NCBI GenBank assembly: GCA_947477655.1
Contig: CANJTS010000001.1
Coordinates: 1 to 64,000, forward strand
Direction of reading: 5' to 3'
Source: CAILUG01 sp903844415
Lineage (GTDB): Bacteria > Pseudomonadota > Gammaproteobacteria > Pseudomonadales > Pseudohongiellaceae
Length of the DNA stretch: 64,000 bases
A model generated the notes under the pieces. It had not been told where the DNA came from, did not search any database, and worked only from the letters and a program-made list of their open reading frames with translations. A program made the translations under genes and the position numbers. Below, one piece after another: positions 8,682-17,264 of the stretch (its first letter is position 1; the number at the start of each line of letters is the position of its first letter).

Positions 8682-9347
8682 ATGATTTTAGAAATTAACA
8701 AACTTTGCAAAACCTTCCAGACAACTGCAAACCACGAACCGGTAGAAGTGCTCAAGGATCTAAATCTGCAGATGGAACTGGGTGATACATTGGCTATTCT
8801 AGGGCAGTCTGGCAGTGGCAAATCAACTCTGCTGACGCTGCTGGCCGGGCTAGACGGACCTACATCAGGATCAATTGTGCTCAACGAGCAAAACATGCAA
8901 AAGCTGAGCGAAGAACAACTGTCGAAATTCCGCGCGCAAAACATCGGGATTATTTTTCAACAATTTCACTTGATGTCACATTTGACAGCACTGGAAAACG
9001 TATCCTTGCCACTGGATCTATTCAAAGATAAAGCAGCTATCGCCAAGGCCAATTCCGCGCTGGAACAAGTAGGTCTCGCCAAACGCAAGGATCACTTTCC
9101 ACATCAGTTGAGCGGGGGTGAATGTCAGCGTGTTGCCATTGCCCGAGCCATGGTGGTGCGCCCTGCCATACTGCTGGCCGACGAGCCCACGGGTAATTTG
9201 GACAGTACAACCGGTGCTTATGTAACCGACATGATTTTTGATCTAGTCAAAGAACATCATATGACAATGTTATTTGTCACTCATAATGAACAACTTGCCA
9301 AACGTTGTGGACGCGAAAAACGTTTGCAAGGCGGGAGATTTTTATAA
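8682..9347 (+). CDS. ybbA: ABC transporter ATP-binding protein YbbA
   Basis: The product is a 221-residue ATPase of the LolD/MacB type with Walker A GQSGSGKST, Q-loop, signature LSGGECQRVAIARA, Walker B ILLADEPTGNLD and the switch His in FVTHN. It should pair with the YbbP permease encoded next, whose start codon shares one base with the ybbA stop (TAATG). YbbAP belongs to the type VII ABC (mechanotransmission) group, which does not pump across the inner membrane but moves or extracts material at the periplasmic side. Its adjacency to the TesA esterase suggests a functional link, possibly release of hydrophobic ligands from the membrane; this is inference. Confidence 0.93.
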   Translation: MILEINKLCKTFQTTANHEPVEVLKDLNLQMELGDTLAILGQSGSGKSTLLTLLAGLDGPTSGSIVLNEQNMQKLSEEQLSKFRAQNIGIIFQQFHLMSHLTALENVSLPLDLFKDKAAIAKANSALEQVGLAKRKDHFPHQLSGGECQRVAIARAMVVRPAILLADEPTGNLDSTTGAYVTDMIFDLVKEHHMTMLFVTHNEQLAKRCGREKRLQGGRFL

Positions 9348-11896
9348 TGCTGTGGCTGCAACTCGCCTGGAAGGAAATCACCAACAACTTCAAATTCAGT
9401 ATGTTTTTTGTGCTCAACTTGGGCATCGGCCTTATTGGTTTTATTGCACTGGATTCATTTCAACACTCCATCGACCAGCATTTGCAGAATAATTCCAAAG
9501 CCATTCTCACTGCTGATGTGCAGATTTCTTCACGGTTCCCCCTAACTACTGTCGAAACCGGACTCGCGGAAAATATTCTCAATACCGATTTCGAAGCGAC
9601 CGATCAAATCTCCTTCATGTCGATGGTGGCGGGTAATGGCAATTCGCGCATGACACAAATCATGGCGATTCAAGCCAGCTTCCCTCAATACGGCGACATT
9701 ATTTTGCAACAAGCGGGTTCGGTGTCGCAGAGTAATGCCCGCGCAGAACTCATCGCTAACAATCAAATATGGGTAGCTCTTGATTTGATGATTCTGCTTG
9801 ATCTGGAGATTGGTGACACATTGAAAATCGGCACTCAGAATTTCACTATCGCTGACGTGATTTTAGAAGATCCAAGCAGCACAATTTCGGTGATGACGAG
9901 TTTCCCCGCTATCTACATGGGCATCGAACAGGCAGAAAGCACCGGCCTCATCCAGCTTGGCAGTCGTATCACTTATTCACGTTTTTATAAATTACCTGCT
10001 GGTTACCCTGTTGCTGATCTGGAAGATATTTTTGAAGAACAGGAACAAGCAGTATTCCGCGACACACGCCGTATCACCATGACCACCCACGAAGAAGAAA
10101 GCGAAGATTTGGGGCGAATTCTTGGCTATATGAATGACTACCTCGGACTAATTGCACTAATTGCACTGTTTCTAGCCGGTGTAGGGGCGGCTTATCTGTT
10201 CCGCACTTTTTTTACCAGTAGATTCAAAGATATGGCAATCTTGATGTGCTTGGGAGGAACACCTACACAAGCTTATCAAATGACCCTCGTGCAAATCGTA
10301 ATGCTGGGTAGTATCAGCGCAGTATTGGCAAGCACGATTGCCTATTTTTCCTTGCCACTGCTGCCACTGCTATTTGAAGGATTTTTACCGCGTGGCTTCA
10401 GCAATGAGATGGAAATATCTTCCCTTGTACTGGCTTTATTCATGGGAACTTTGGGCAGCATAATTTGTTGCCTGCCCATACTCTCCAAAATTTACGATCT
10501 CAACCCGATTGGTTTGTTTCATGAAAAAGTACAACCCAGTGTGGTGACCGCTCACTGGCGCAGACATGTATCTTCTTATGCACCCATCCTAATTGTGTTC
10601 TGGGGACTTGCTATATGGCAGTCGAGTTCCTTCCTGATTGGCAGCATTTTTATCGGGGGTTTCCTCACCGCTATTTTTATTCTTGGTGCTATTGCATGGT
10701 TCATCCTGCGTGCTTGTGGTGTATTTTCCAGCGTTGCTAATGTCACACAAAAGTTGGCGCTACGTAATCTCAATCGCAATCGGCTAGGTGCAATATCATG
10801 TTTTCTCGCCATTGGTCTTGGCTCGCTATTGATCAATCTTATTCCACAAATCCAAAAGGGTTTGCAGGAAGAAATCACCCAGCCCACCGATTATTCCATG
10901 CCCGATTTTTTCATGTTCGACATCCAGCCGGAACAAGTAGACCCCTTGCAAAATTTATTGGCCACACGAGGCTATGAAGTCAGTTTCATGTCGCCCCAAG
11001 TACGAGCGCGACTGGATGCAATCAACAATGTGGTTATTGATGCCGTGGAAGAGAGCCCAGATGAACAGATGTTGCGTCGGCGCATGTACAACCTTACCTA
11101 TCAAACCGAACTTAAAAATTCGGAAACACTAGTGGATGGCGAAGTATGGACCGGTGCTTGGGATTTTTCTTCACCCGACTTGCCAGGAATTTCCGTTGAA
11201 GAAGGTTTTGCTGACAGGATGGAGCTGGAAATCGGCGATACTATGAGCTTTGATGTGCAAAGTGTTCCTGTGACTGGACGCATCATGAATACCCGCAAAG
11301 TAGACTGGAACAGTTTTCAACCTAATTTCTTTGTATCTTTTCAGCCTGGGGTGCTCGACCCAGCGCCCACGACTTTTGTTGCCGCCATTGGCAAAGTGGC
11401 AGCAGCAGATCGCCTCGCAGTTCAGAACAGCATTGTCAGCGAGCTTCCCAATGTCTCCGTCATTAACGTCCAGCAGATAGTGGCACGGGTGCTGGACATA
11501 ACTAACCAGATCAGCTGGGCCATTACCGTGATGGCTTACCTTTCCATATTTGCAGGTCTGGTAGTGTTATTTTCAATAGCCCGTTACGAAGTTAAATCCC
11601 GTTTCTGGGAAATCAACCTGCTGAAAATTCTCGGCGCCAATTTTAATGATGTGCAAGCTATTGTGCAGATTGAGTTTGGTATTCTGGGATTTTTTGCCGC
11701 TTTATCAGGTGTGCTGCTGAGCCTGGCTATGTCGTACAGCATTTCGTATTTTATTTTCGACAGCCTGTGGAGTTTCTCATTTGGCATGACCAGCTTCAGC
11801 ATCGTTGCCATAAGTGTGCTAAGTGTTGCCACGGCACTAATGGCTACACGTTCAGTGCTCAAGCAGAAACCATTGGAGTTACTGCGGGCAGTGTAA
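9347..11896 (+). CDS. ybbP: FtsX-like ABC transporter permease YbbP
   Basis: A large permease of 849 residues. An N-terminal membrane segment (about 20-40) precedes a long periplasmic domain, then FtsX-type helical bundles around residues 260-430 and 740-845, and a further pair of membrane segments near 410-470. This is the ten-helix layout of YbbP. I use the ATG at 9347, which overlaps the ybbA stop by one base and has GGGAG upstream; an earlier codon at 9305 lies inside ybbA. The C-terminus (KPLELLRAV) is typical of the family. It forms the inner-membrane partner of the preceding ATPase. Confidence 0.93.
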   Translation: MLWLQLAWKEITNNFKFSMFFVLNLGIGLIGFIALDSFQHSIDQHLQNNSKAILTADVQISSRFPLTTVETGLAENILNTDFEATDQISFMSMVAGNGNSRMTQIMAIQASFPQYGDIILQQAGSVSQSNARAELIANNQIWVALDLMILLDLEIGDTLKIGTQNFTIADVILEDPSSTISVMTSFPAIYMGIEQAESTGLIQLGSRITYSRFYKLPAGYPVADLEDIFEEQEQAVFRDTRRITMTTHEEESEDLGRILGYMNDYLGLIALIALFLAGVGAAYLFRTFFTSRFKDMAILMCLGGTPTQAYQMTLVQIVMLGSISAVLASTIAYFSLPLLPLLFEGFLPRGFSNEMEISSLVLALFMGTLGSIICCLPILSKIYDLNPIGLFHEKVQPSVVTAHWRRHVSSYAPILIVFWGLAIWQSSSFLIGSIFIGGFLTAIFILGAIAWFILRACGVFSSVANVTQKLALRNLNRNRLGAISCFLAIGLGSLLINLIPQIQKGLQEEITQPTDYSMPDFFMFDIQPEQVDPLQNLLATRGYEVSFMSPQVRARLDAINNVVIDAVEESPDEQMLRRRMYNLTYQTELKNSETLVDGEVWTGAWDFSSPDLPGISVEEGFADRMELEIGDTMSFDVQSVPVTGRIMNTRKVDWNSFQPNFFVSFQPGVLDPAPTTFVAAIGKVAAADRLAVQNSIVSELPNVSVINVQQIVARVLDITNQISWAITVMAYLSIFAGLVVLFSIARYEVKSRFWEINLLKILGANFNDVQAIVQIEFGILGFFAALSGVLLSLAMSYSISYFIFDSLWSFSFGMTSFSIVAISVLSVATALMATRSVLKQKPLELLRAV

Positions 11897-11971
11897 GCTG
11901 CCTATGCATATACAAAAATACTTTCGTAGAGAAAATTTCGAAGAAGAACTACCCTTACGAATATATATTTA

Positions 11972-12895
11972 TCAGCCTTTTTGCAAGGCAGTTTGCAAAG
12001 TCTTACGACTACTGGACGGCAACAACAAATGCAAAAAATCATAAAAATATTCACGTAAAAAACTGTCCCTTCGCAACGCTAGATAAGTTGTACTTGCTGG
12101 AAACAAATGACTGGCATCGAGCATACTCAGTTCACTGTCACGTTTGCTGTCGTATGCCATCGCAGCTACCAGACCTATGCCAAGACCAAGCTTTACGTAG
12201 GTTTTTATTACATCTGCATCAATGGCTGTAAGTACAATGTTGGGTGTTAAACCTGCATCGTCAAAAACTTTACTAACCAAACTACCGCCGGTGAAGGCAA
12301 AGTCGTAAGTAATGAGGGGAAATTGCACCACTTTTTTCAAAGTCAAAGGCTTGGACTTAAGCAATGGATGCCGTTTGGGAGTAATGATGCAACGATTCCA
12401 TTCATAACATGGCAAACATAACAGCGCAGAATTTTTGCTAATAGCTTCGGTTGCAATGCCAATATCGGCCGCACCACTGGCCACCTCTTCAGCAACTTGA
12501 GTAGGGTTTCCCTGATGAATACTCAGTACCACATTGGGCCAGGCAGCCGTGAATTTTTGAACCGGTATCGGGAGAAAATATCGCGCTTGAGTATGCGTGG
12601 TTGCAATAGTCAACGTACCTCGATCCTGCTGACTAAATTCTTCACCCACTCGCACCAGATCTTGCATGGCACGTAATACTTTTTCAGCCTGCTTCACTAC
12701 AAGCTGGCCGGCTGCGGTAATGCCCACTAGACGTTTGCCATGACGCTGAAAAATCTGCAAGGCCAACTCTTGCTCCAATAGTTGTATTTGCCGACTAACA
12801 CCCGATTGCGAAGTGTGCAGAGTCAAGGCGGTCTGAGAAATGCTAAGCCCTTGACGCACAATTTCTGTCAAATATTTTAATTGCAGTAGTTTCAT
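11972..12895 (-). CDS. CysB-like LysR-family transcriptional regulator
   Basis: A 307-residue LysR protein. Residues 1-60 are the winged helix-turn-helix (KLLQLKYLTEIVR then SGVSRQIQLLEQEL). The ligand domain contains TTHTQARYFLP near residue 100, a signature of the CysB/Cbl subgroup that senses sulfate, thiosulfate, O-acetylserine or adenosine phosphosulfate. It is somewhat shorter than E. coli CysB (324). It is divergent from a TauE/SafE-type anion exporter, with 110 AT-rich bases between, so it probably regulates that gene and itself. Whether it is the global CysB or a local regulator cannot be decided from one window. Confidence 0.88.
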   Translation of the reverse strand: MKLLQLKYLTEIVRQGLSISQTALTLHTSQSGVSRQIQLLEQELALQIFQRHGKRLVGITAAGQLVVKQAEKVLRAMQDLVRVGEEFSQQDRGTLTIATTHTQARYFLPIPVQKFTAAWPNVVLSIHQGNPTQVAEEVASGAADIGIATEAISKNSALLCLPCYEWNRCIITPKRHPLLKSKPLTLKKVVQFPLITYDFAFTGGSLVSKVFDDAGLTPNIVLTAIDADVIKTYVKLGLGIGLVAAMAYDSKRDSELSMLDASHLFPASTTYLALRRDSFLREYFYDFLHLLLPSSSRKTLQTALQKG

Positions 12896-13005
12896 AAAAA
12901 AATCATATATCTTTTTATCGCATAAACATATGCCAATATATCACTAAATTGCTCTTAAGTTGTCTGCTAGAGTGACGACCATTGTTTATCAGTAGTGATT
13001 TTTTT

Positions 13006-13812
13006 ATGGATTTATTGTATTCAATTTCAGGGTTTGTGGTGGGAATGCTGGTCGGCATTACAGGTGTTGGTGGCGGATCATTGATGACACCACTTTTGGT
13101 GTTCATGTTTGGTTTTCAGCCGGCTGTTGCGGTGGGTACCGACCTGCTTTATGCCGCAATCACCAAAACAGGTGGTGTATTTGTACATCATGGCACGCAT
13201 AACTCAGTTGAATGGCGCATCGTGGCATTGATGGCCCTCGGCAGCTTACCAATGGCAATAGCAACCTTGCTGGTGATTCGCTATTACATGTCCATAGGTA
13301 CCGAGCTCACGGGAATAGTGACTTTTTCTCTTGGCCTTGCATTAGTGCTTACCAGTACTGCCATGCTTATCCGCGCCATCTTGTTGCGCAATTCAATACC
13401 TGTCATTGCTGGCTCGCAACTTAACTATCATTCTACTGCACGATTTGCTCCACCCTGGGACATTCCAGCTACTGTTTTAACCGGAGCTGTACTTGGTGTA
13501 CTGGTTACACTTACTTCTGTTGGTGCGGGTGCACTGGGTACGGTTGCATTACTGTTTCTTTATCCACGTTTGAGCACACTTAAAATTGTTGGCACCGATC
13601 TAGCACATGCAATCCCGTTAACTATGGTGGCAGGTTTGGGCCATTGGGCCCTGGGCAATGTCAATATGACATTGTTGGGTAGCCTGTTAGTAGGTTCTCT
13701 GCCAGGCATTTGGATCGGAAGTCATTTAAGCGCGAAAATTCCTGAACGTTTTTTACGCCCTTTTTTGGCAGCCATCCTAATGCTTATTGGGCTTAAATTT
13801 GTATTGCAGTAA
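13006..13812 (+). CDS. TauE/SafE family sulfite/organosulfonate exporter
   Basis: This 268-residue inner-membrane protein has about eight hydrophobic segments in two homologous halves, each opening with the family hallmark (GITGVGGGSLMTPLLV near residue 20 and a VGAGALGTVALLFLYP block near 180). TauE/SafE proteins move sulfite, sulfoacetate, sulfolactate or related anions. I choose the ATG at 13006 over a TTG at 12982, because the first transmembrane helix then starts directly. Its divergence from a CysB-like regulator supports a role in sulfur metabolism, probably sulfite export. Substrate unproven. Confidence 0.88.
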   Translation: MDLLYSISGFVVGMLVGITGVGGGSLMTPLLVFMFGFQPAVAVGTDLLYAAITKTGGVFVHHGTHNSVEWRIVALMALGSLPMAIATLLVIRYYMSIGTELTGIVTFSLGLALVLTSTAMLIRAILLRNSIPVIAGSQLNYHSTARFAPPWDIPATVLTGAVLGVLVTLTSVGAGALGTVALLFLYPRLSTLKIVGTDLAHAIPLTMVAGLGHWALGNVNMTLLGSLLVGSLPGIWIGSHLSAKIPERFLRPFLAAILMLIGLKFVLQ

Positions 13813-13834
13813 CCAGGCTTTTATTTCTAAATTT

Positions 13835-14836
13835 ATGCAAACAGTAATCTCCCAATTGACTCAAGACAAATACACCATGTTCAGCAATCGTCTGCACAAG
13901 GTGTATACCCACCTGCGCAAGAAAGCCAAGACCCAGGGCGTGAGTTGTTACAGACTGTACGATCTAGACTTGCCTGACTTTCCCTTCGCTATTGATTTGT
14001 ATGAAGACCATATTTATGCAGCTGAGTATCAGCGCAAACATACCCTTACCGAAGACGAACATAACCAATGGCTAGCGCAAAGTCGCGACTGTATTGCGCA
14101 AATACTCCATATTCCGACACAACACATTCACGTCAAACAGCGCGCTGTCATCACCGATCGTAAAGAACAATACAATAAAGTTGCAGACACCTCCGCCACA
14201 AAAATAGTGAACGAGAACGGCCTGCAATTTCAGGTCAACCTGAGCGATTATCTGGATACTGGTTTATTTCTTGATCATCGCCCAACACGCGCCATGGTCA
14301 GAGAGTTGAGTGAAAACAAAGAGGTGTTGAATTTATTCGCATATACTGGCTCATTTTCCATTTATGCGGCCAAGGGTAAGGCGCGAACAGTGCATACTGT
14401 TGATATGTCCAACACGTACATCGAATGGGCGCAAAGAAACTTTTTACTTAATGGTATTGATCCGAACGACCATCGATTTATTACTGCAGATGTAATGGCT
14501 TTACTGCCAGAACTAGCAACCGGTAGCATGGATATCATCGTGTGTGATCCACCCACTTTCAGTAACAGCAAAAAGATGAGCGGAGTATTTGACGTGCAGA
14601 GGGATCACCCTGCTTTGCTTAATCAATGCCTACGAATTCTAAAGCCCGATGGCAAGATTATCTTTAGCACCAACAATCGTAAATTTCGCCTGTTTGATCA
14701 CCACATCAATACTAATGCCATCCAGGATATAACACGCTCGACAACCGGTTTTGATTTTGAAGGCAAACTGGACAGGCAATGTTATTTATTAGCCCACAGC
14801 ATTCCTGACAAACTTTCTACAAATTACTCAGCGTAG
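13835..14836 (+). CDS. RlmK-like class I SAM-dependent rRNA methyltransferase, stand-alone
   Basis: The 333-residue product matches the C-terminal (RlmK) half of the E. coli RlmKL fusion, which makes m7G2069 in 23S rRNA. Visible motifs are an FSNRLHKVY start, CYRLYDLDLPDF, LDTGLFLDHR, the SAM-binding NLFAYTGSFSIYAA, VDMSNTYIEWAQRN and the catalytic-loop DPPTFSNSKKM. There is no THUMP or RlmL half and no partner gene nearby. The start is uncertain: the ATG at 13835 is used; the ATG at 13877 would begin at the first conserved block and also fits. It overlaps the convergent gene downstream by 13 bases. Confidence 0.85.
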   Translation: MQTVISQLTQDKYTMFSNRLHKVYTHLRKKAKTQGVSCYRLYDLDLPDFPFAIDLYEDHIYAAEYQRKHTLTEDEHNQWLAQSRDCIAQILHIPTQHIHVKQRAVITDRKEQYNKVADTSATKIVNENGLQFQVNLSDYLDTGLFLDHRPTRAMVRELSENKEVLNLFAYTGSFSIYAAKGKARTVHTVDMSNTYIEWAQRNFLLNGIDPNDHRFITADVMALLPELATGSMDIIVCDPPTFSNSKKMSGVFDVQRDHPALLNQCLRILKPDGKIIFSTNNRKFRLFDHHINTNAIQDITRSTTGFDFEGKLDRQCYLLAHSIPDKLSTNYSA

Positions 14837-15993
14837 GAAATACGGTAAATTACACCGTTAAAATCATCAGACACCAACAATGATCCATCTTGAGTTTGTT
14901 CGACATCTACCGGGCGACCCCAGTAACTATTGTCTTGTAGCCAACCAGTAGCAAAATCTTCAAAACTTACTGCTTTGTTGTTTTCGAAACGCATCAAACG
15001 AATTTTATAGCCATCGATGGGGTCTCTATTCCATGAACCATGATAAGCGGCAAACAACTGGTTGGTATAAGTGGCTGGAAATTGATCTCCATTGTAAAAC
15101 TCAATACCAAGCCCAGCATTATGGGCTGGCATTTCGAGTATGGCTGGTGTGAATTCATTCACGCCCATGGTGGTCGTAAATTCTTTGTCGAGAATGGTTT
15201 TTCCATAGCGATAGGGGAAACCAAAATGCTGTCCTGCTGTTGTGACAACATTCAATTCTTCAGGTGGGATGTTATCTCCCAATAAATCACGACCATTATC
15301 GGTAAACCATAATTCACCGCTACTAGGATGCCAATCAAAACCCACAGAGTTACGTACACCGCGGGCATACACTTCCAGATTGGAGCCATCGAGATCCATA
15401 CGTAAGATCGTACCGTGCAAACCCTCAGGTTCACACATGTTGCAGGGAGCCCCAACTGGTACATAAATTTTATTATCTGGACCAATATTGATAAATTTCC
15501 AACCGTGCATATAGTCATTGGGCAAAGAAGCATTGATCACTACGGGTGCGGGCATTGCATGTAACTTACCCGCAACATTTTCATATTTAAGAATGCGGTT
15601 AATTTCAGCCACGTAAAGATCACCATCGTGAAAGGCAACGCCATTGGGATAATTTAAGCCTTCCAGAATAGTAATCACCTCATCACCTTTGTTGTCACCA
15701 TTGGCATTTGGTATTGCATACACCTTACCAATGGCTGGAGCACCTTGTGCACCACGAGTACCCACATACAGTGTGCCATCATCACCCATGGCCATGCTGC
15801 GGGCTTCTTCCATGCCACTTGCATAAAGCGCAATGCTGAATCCAGCAGGTAATTTAATGTTGCTCAGGTTCTGCTCAACATCACCCTTAAGTGGATTGTT
15901 GGCAGCAGTAAATGCAGGCGGCGGTGCTTGGGCAAATACTGAAGGAAGAAGGAAAAATGCTGGAAAAAAACACAATAAACGGCAAAATTTCAT
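14824..15993 (-). CDS. Secreted PQQ-dependent sugar dehydrogenase-like (sorbosone dehydrogenase family) protein
   Basis: The product has 389 residues. A signal peptide ending SVFAQ is followed by a six-bladed propeller of the glucose/sorbosone dehydrogenase family. Recognisable blocks are YVGTRG, NYPNGVAFHDGDLYVAE, the VPVGAPCNMCEP loop with a CxxC, GVRNSVGFDWHP with the family His, HFGFPY and HGSWNR. Members oxidise aldoses or sorbosone with PQQ and calcium in the periplasm. The CNMC loop is found in a subset of the family and is not a haem site, since no His follows. It stands alone, convergent with the RlmK-like gene and upstream of tRNA-Leu. The actual substrate is unknown. Confidence 0.83.
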   Translation of the reverse strand: MKFCRLLCFFPAFFLLPSVFAQAPPPAFTAANNPLKGDVEQNLSNIKLPAGFSIALYASGMEEARSMAMGDDGTLYVGTRGAQGAPAIGKVYAIPNANGDNKGDEVITILEGLNYPNGVAFHDGDLYVAEINRILKYENVAGKLHAMPAPVVINASLPNDYMHGWKFINIGPDNKIYVPVGAPCNMCEPEGLHGTILRMDLDGSNLEVYARGVRNSVGFDWHPSSGELWFTDNGRDLLGDNIPPEELNVVTTAGQHFGFPYRYGKTILDKEFTTTMGVNEFTPAILEMPAHNAGLGIEFYNGDQFPATYTNQLFAAYHGSWNRDPIDGYKIRLMRFENNKAVSFEDFATGWLQDNSYWGRPVDVEQTQDGSLLVSDDFNGVIYRISYAE

Positions 15994-16024
15994 GGCTTCT
16001 TACCTGTACTGCTTAGGATAAATA

Positions 16025-16107
16025 TGGTGCGGACGGAGAGACTTGAACTCTCACACCAATGGTACTGGAACCTAAATCCAGCGCGTCTGCCGTTTCGCCA
16101 CGTCCGC
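16025..16107 (-). tRNA. tRNA-Leu (anticodon UAG)
   Basis: Read on the minus strand, a 7-bp acceptor stem (GCGGACG with CGTCCGC), a class II variable arm, the TTCAAGTC T-loop and an encoded CCA (16025-16027) are present. The anticodon stem CTGGA/TCCAG encloses TTTAGGT, giving anticodon TAG, which reads CUA and other CUN leucine codons. It is a single tRNA gene, not part of a cluster. Confidence 0.97.
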
Positions 16108-16117
16108 AAGAGAGTGC

Positions 16118-16146
16118 ATTATAGCCTACGCTTTAGTTGTTAAGCG
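16118..16146 (-). promoter_or_regulatory. Promoter of tRNA-Leu (perfect -10 box)
   Basis: On the minus strand a perfect TATAAT lies at 16118-16123, about ten bases before the mature tRNA 5' end at 16107. The -35 is weak: CGCTTA or TTAACA around 16135-16146, with non-ideal spacing. Stable RNA genes often rely on a strong -10. Confidence 0.6.
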
Positions 16147-16219
16147 AAGGACAATAATGAAAAAAAGAAATGTTGATACTTCGATAAAACAGGCACAGAA
16201 ACAACACGACTTCCTAGTG

Positions 16220-16999
16220 TTATTGTCCAACCCGCTGTTGCAGGCTGTTTATGCTGGTTTGTAAAGCGGCCATAGTTTGATTCAACTGCAATCGGTAAAC
16301 ATTTATAGATTCAATGTCCTCTTGAGCAGTACTGAGGCGTTTTTCTACATCGGCTTCGACTGAATTCATCGAAGCCTTGACCCGATTAAGATCTGCGTTA
16401 ATGACAGTCAATTGCTGCCCTAGATCGTCCATACCAGCGAAGTTTTTGTTGATATCTTCCAATCGTTCACCAATGGCGGCAACTTGGTTGGTATGTTGAT
16501 TGAGCATGGAGCCGTGGGTCGTCACAGCCGCTTCAATCGATGTGACTGTGGCTTTTAAGGCAGCCACAGTAGTGACCAGTGTTTCGCTTTCGGTTTTAAG
16601 AGTATTTCGTGCTGCCCAAAGTTTGTCGATTTCTGTAAAGTTAAACTCCACTTTTTCCATTAAGCCCAGTGCAGACTGGGAAGTAGCAGCATCCATGTCA
16701 TTGAGACTAGATTCGAGCTGGGCAATACGGCTGTTGGATTCAATCAATTGAACATTAGTAGCCAATCCTGACTGATAGAAGTAATACCCGGTACCCACAC
16801 TGGCAAAAAAGCCCAATACCAGAAAGGTCAACAGGAAAATTACTGTACTACTTGTTTGGGAAGCATAAACTTCTTGCGCTGATGAGGGTTGCACCGAAGC
16901 AGTAGCAGTACTGCGATTGCGTCTGCGGTGAGAAACCAGCTCATCCCGTTCAGGAACTATGCTGGAGATATCGTCGAAATTATCAGGGGTCTGTGCCAT
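16220..16999 (-). CDS. Membrane-anchored coiled-coil protein, unknown function
   Basis: A 259-residue protein I do not recognise. Residues 1-50 are a polar cytoplasmic tail with an RRRNR cluster. Residues about 53-77 form one transmembrane helix (VIFLLTFLVLGFFASVGTGYYF). The rest is a long, mostly helical, periplasmic region rich in Gln, Asn, Ser and Thr with heptad-like hydrophobics, likely a coiled coil. The start at 16999 (MAQTPDNF) is chosen because the 55 residues upstream are Cys-rich, lack charge balance and look non-coding. It lies between tRNA-Leu and the groEL terminator, on the same strand as both. The layout recalls envelope-spanning structural proteins, but no function can be assigned. 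Confidence 0.7.
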   Translation of the reverse strand: MAQTPDNFDDISSIVPERDELVSHRRRNRSTATASVQPSSAQEVYASQTSSTVIFLLTFLVLGFFASVGTGYYFYQSGLATNVQLIESNSRIAQLESSLNDMDAATSQSALGLMEKVEFNFTEIDKLWAARNTLKTESETLVTTVAALKATVTSIEAAVTTHGSMLNQHTNQVAAIGERLEDINKNFAGMDDLGQQLTVINADLNRVKASMNSVEADVEKRLSTAQEDIESINVYRLQLNQTMAALQTSINSLQQRVGQ

Positions 17000-17207
17000 A
17001 GACTGAATTATACGTGCAAAAAGCTGCGGGATATAGATCAAGTAACTATTTTCATTACATAAAAATAATGTTGTTGATATAAACCTACAGCTAAGTAGGC
17101 GACAGCAAATCCTGATAAAAACAAACTTACTTCTAATGAATGAATGTGACCGGCATATAAGCAAAATCTAACGATGCGCTTATCTAACACAATCCAATTC
17201 ACACAAC

Positions 17208-17234
17208 AAAAAAACCCCCGCAATGCGGGGGTTT
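17208..17234 (-). terminator. Rho-independent terminator of groES-groEL
   Basis: A 10-bp stem (AAACCCCCGC with GCGGGGGTTT, loop of three bases) is followed on the minus strand by a run of T. It lies 31 bases after the groEL stop. Confidence 0.93.
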
Positions 17235-17264
17235 CGGTAATGCTTGTCACAGCTGGAAAACAGC

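Noticed and set aside
16220..17164. A longer version of the coiled-coil protein starting at 17164
   Set aside because: The extra 55 residues are Cys- and Phe-rich with no family pattern, and the ATG at 16999 gives a sensible topology.
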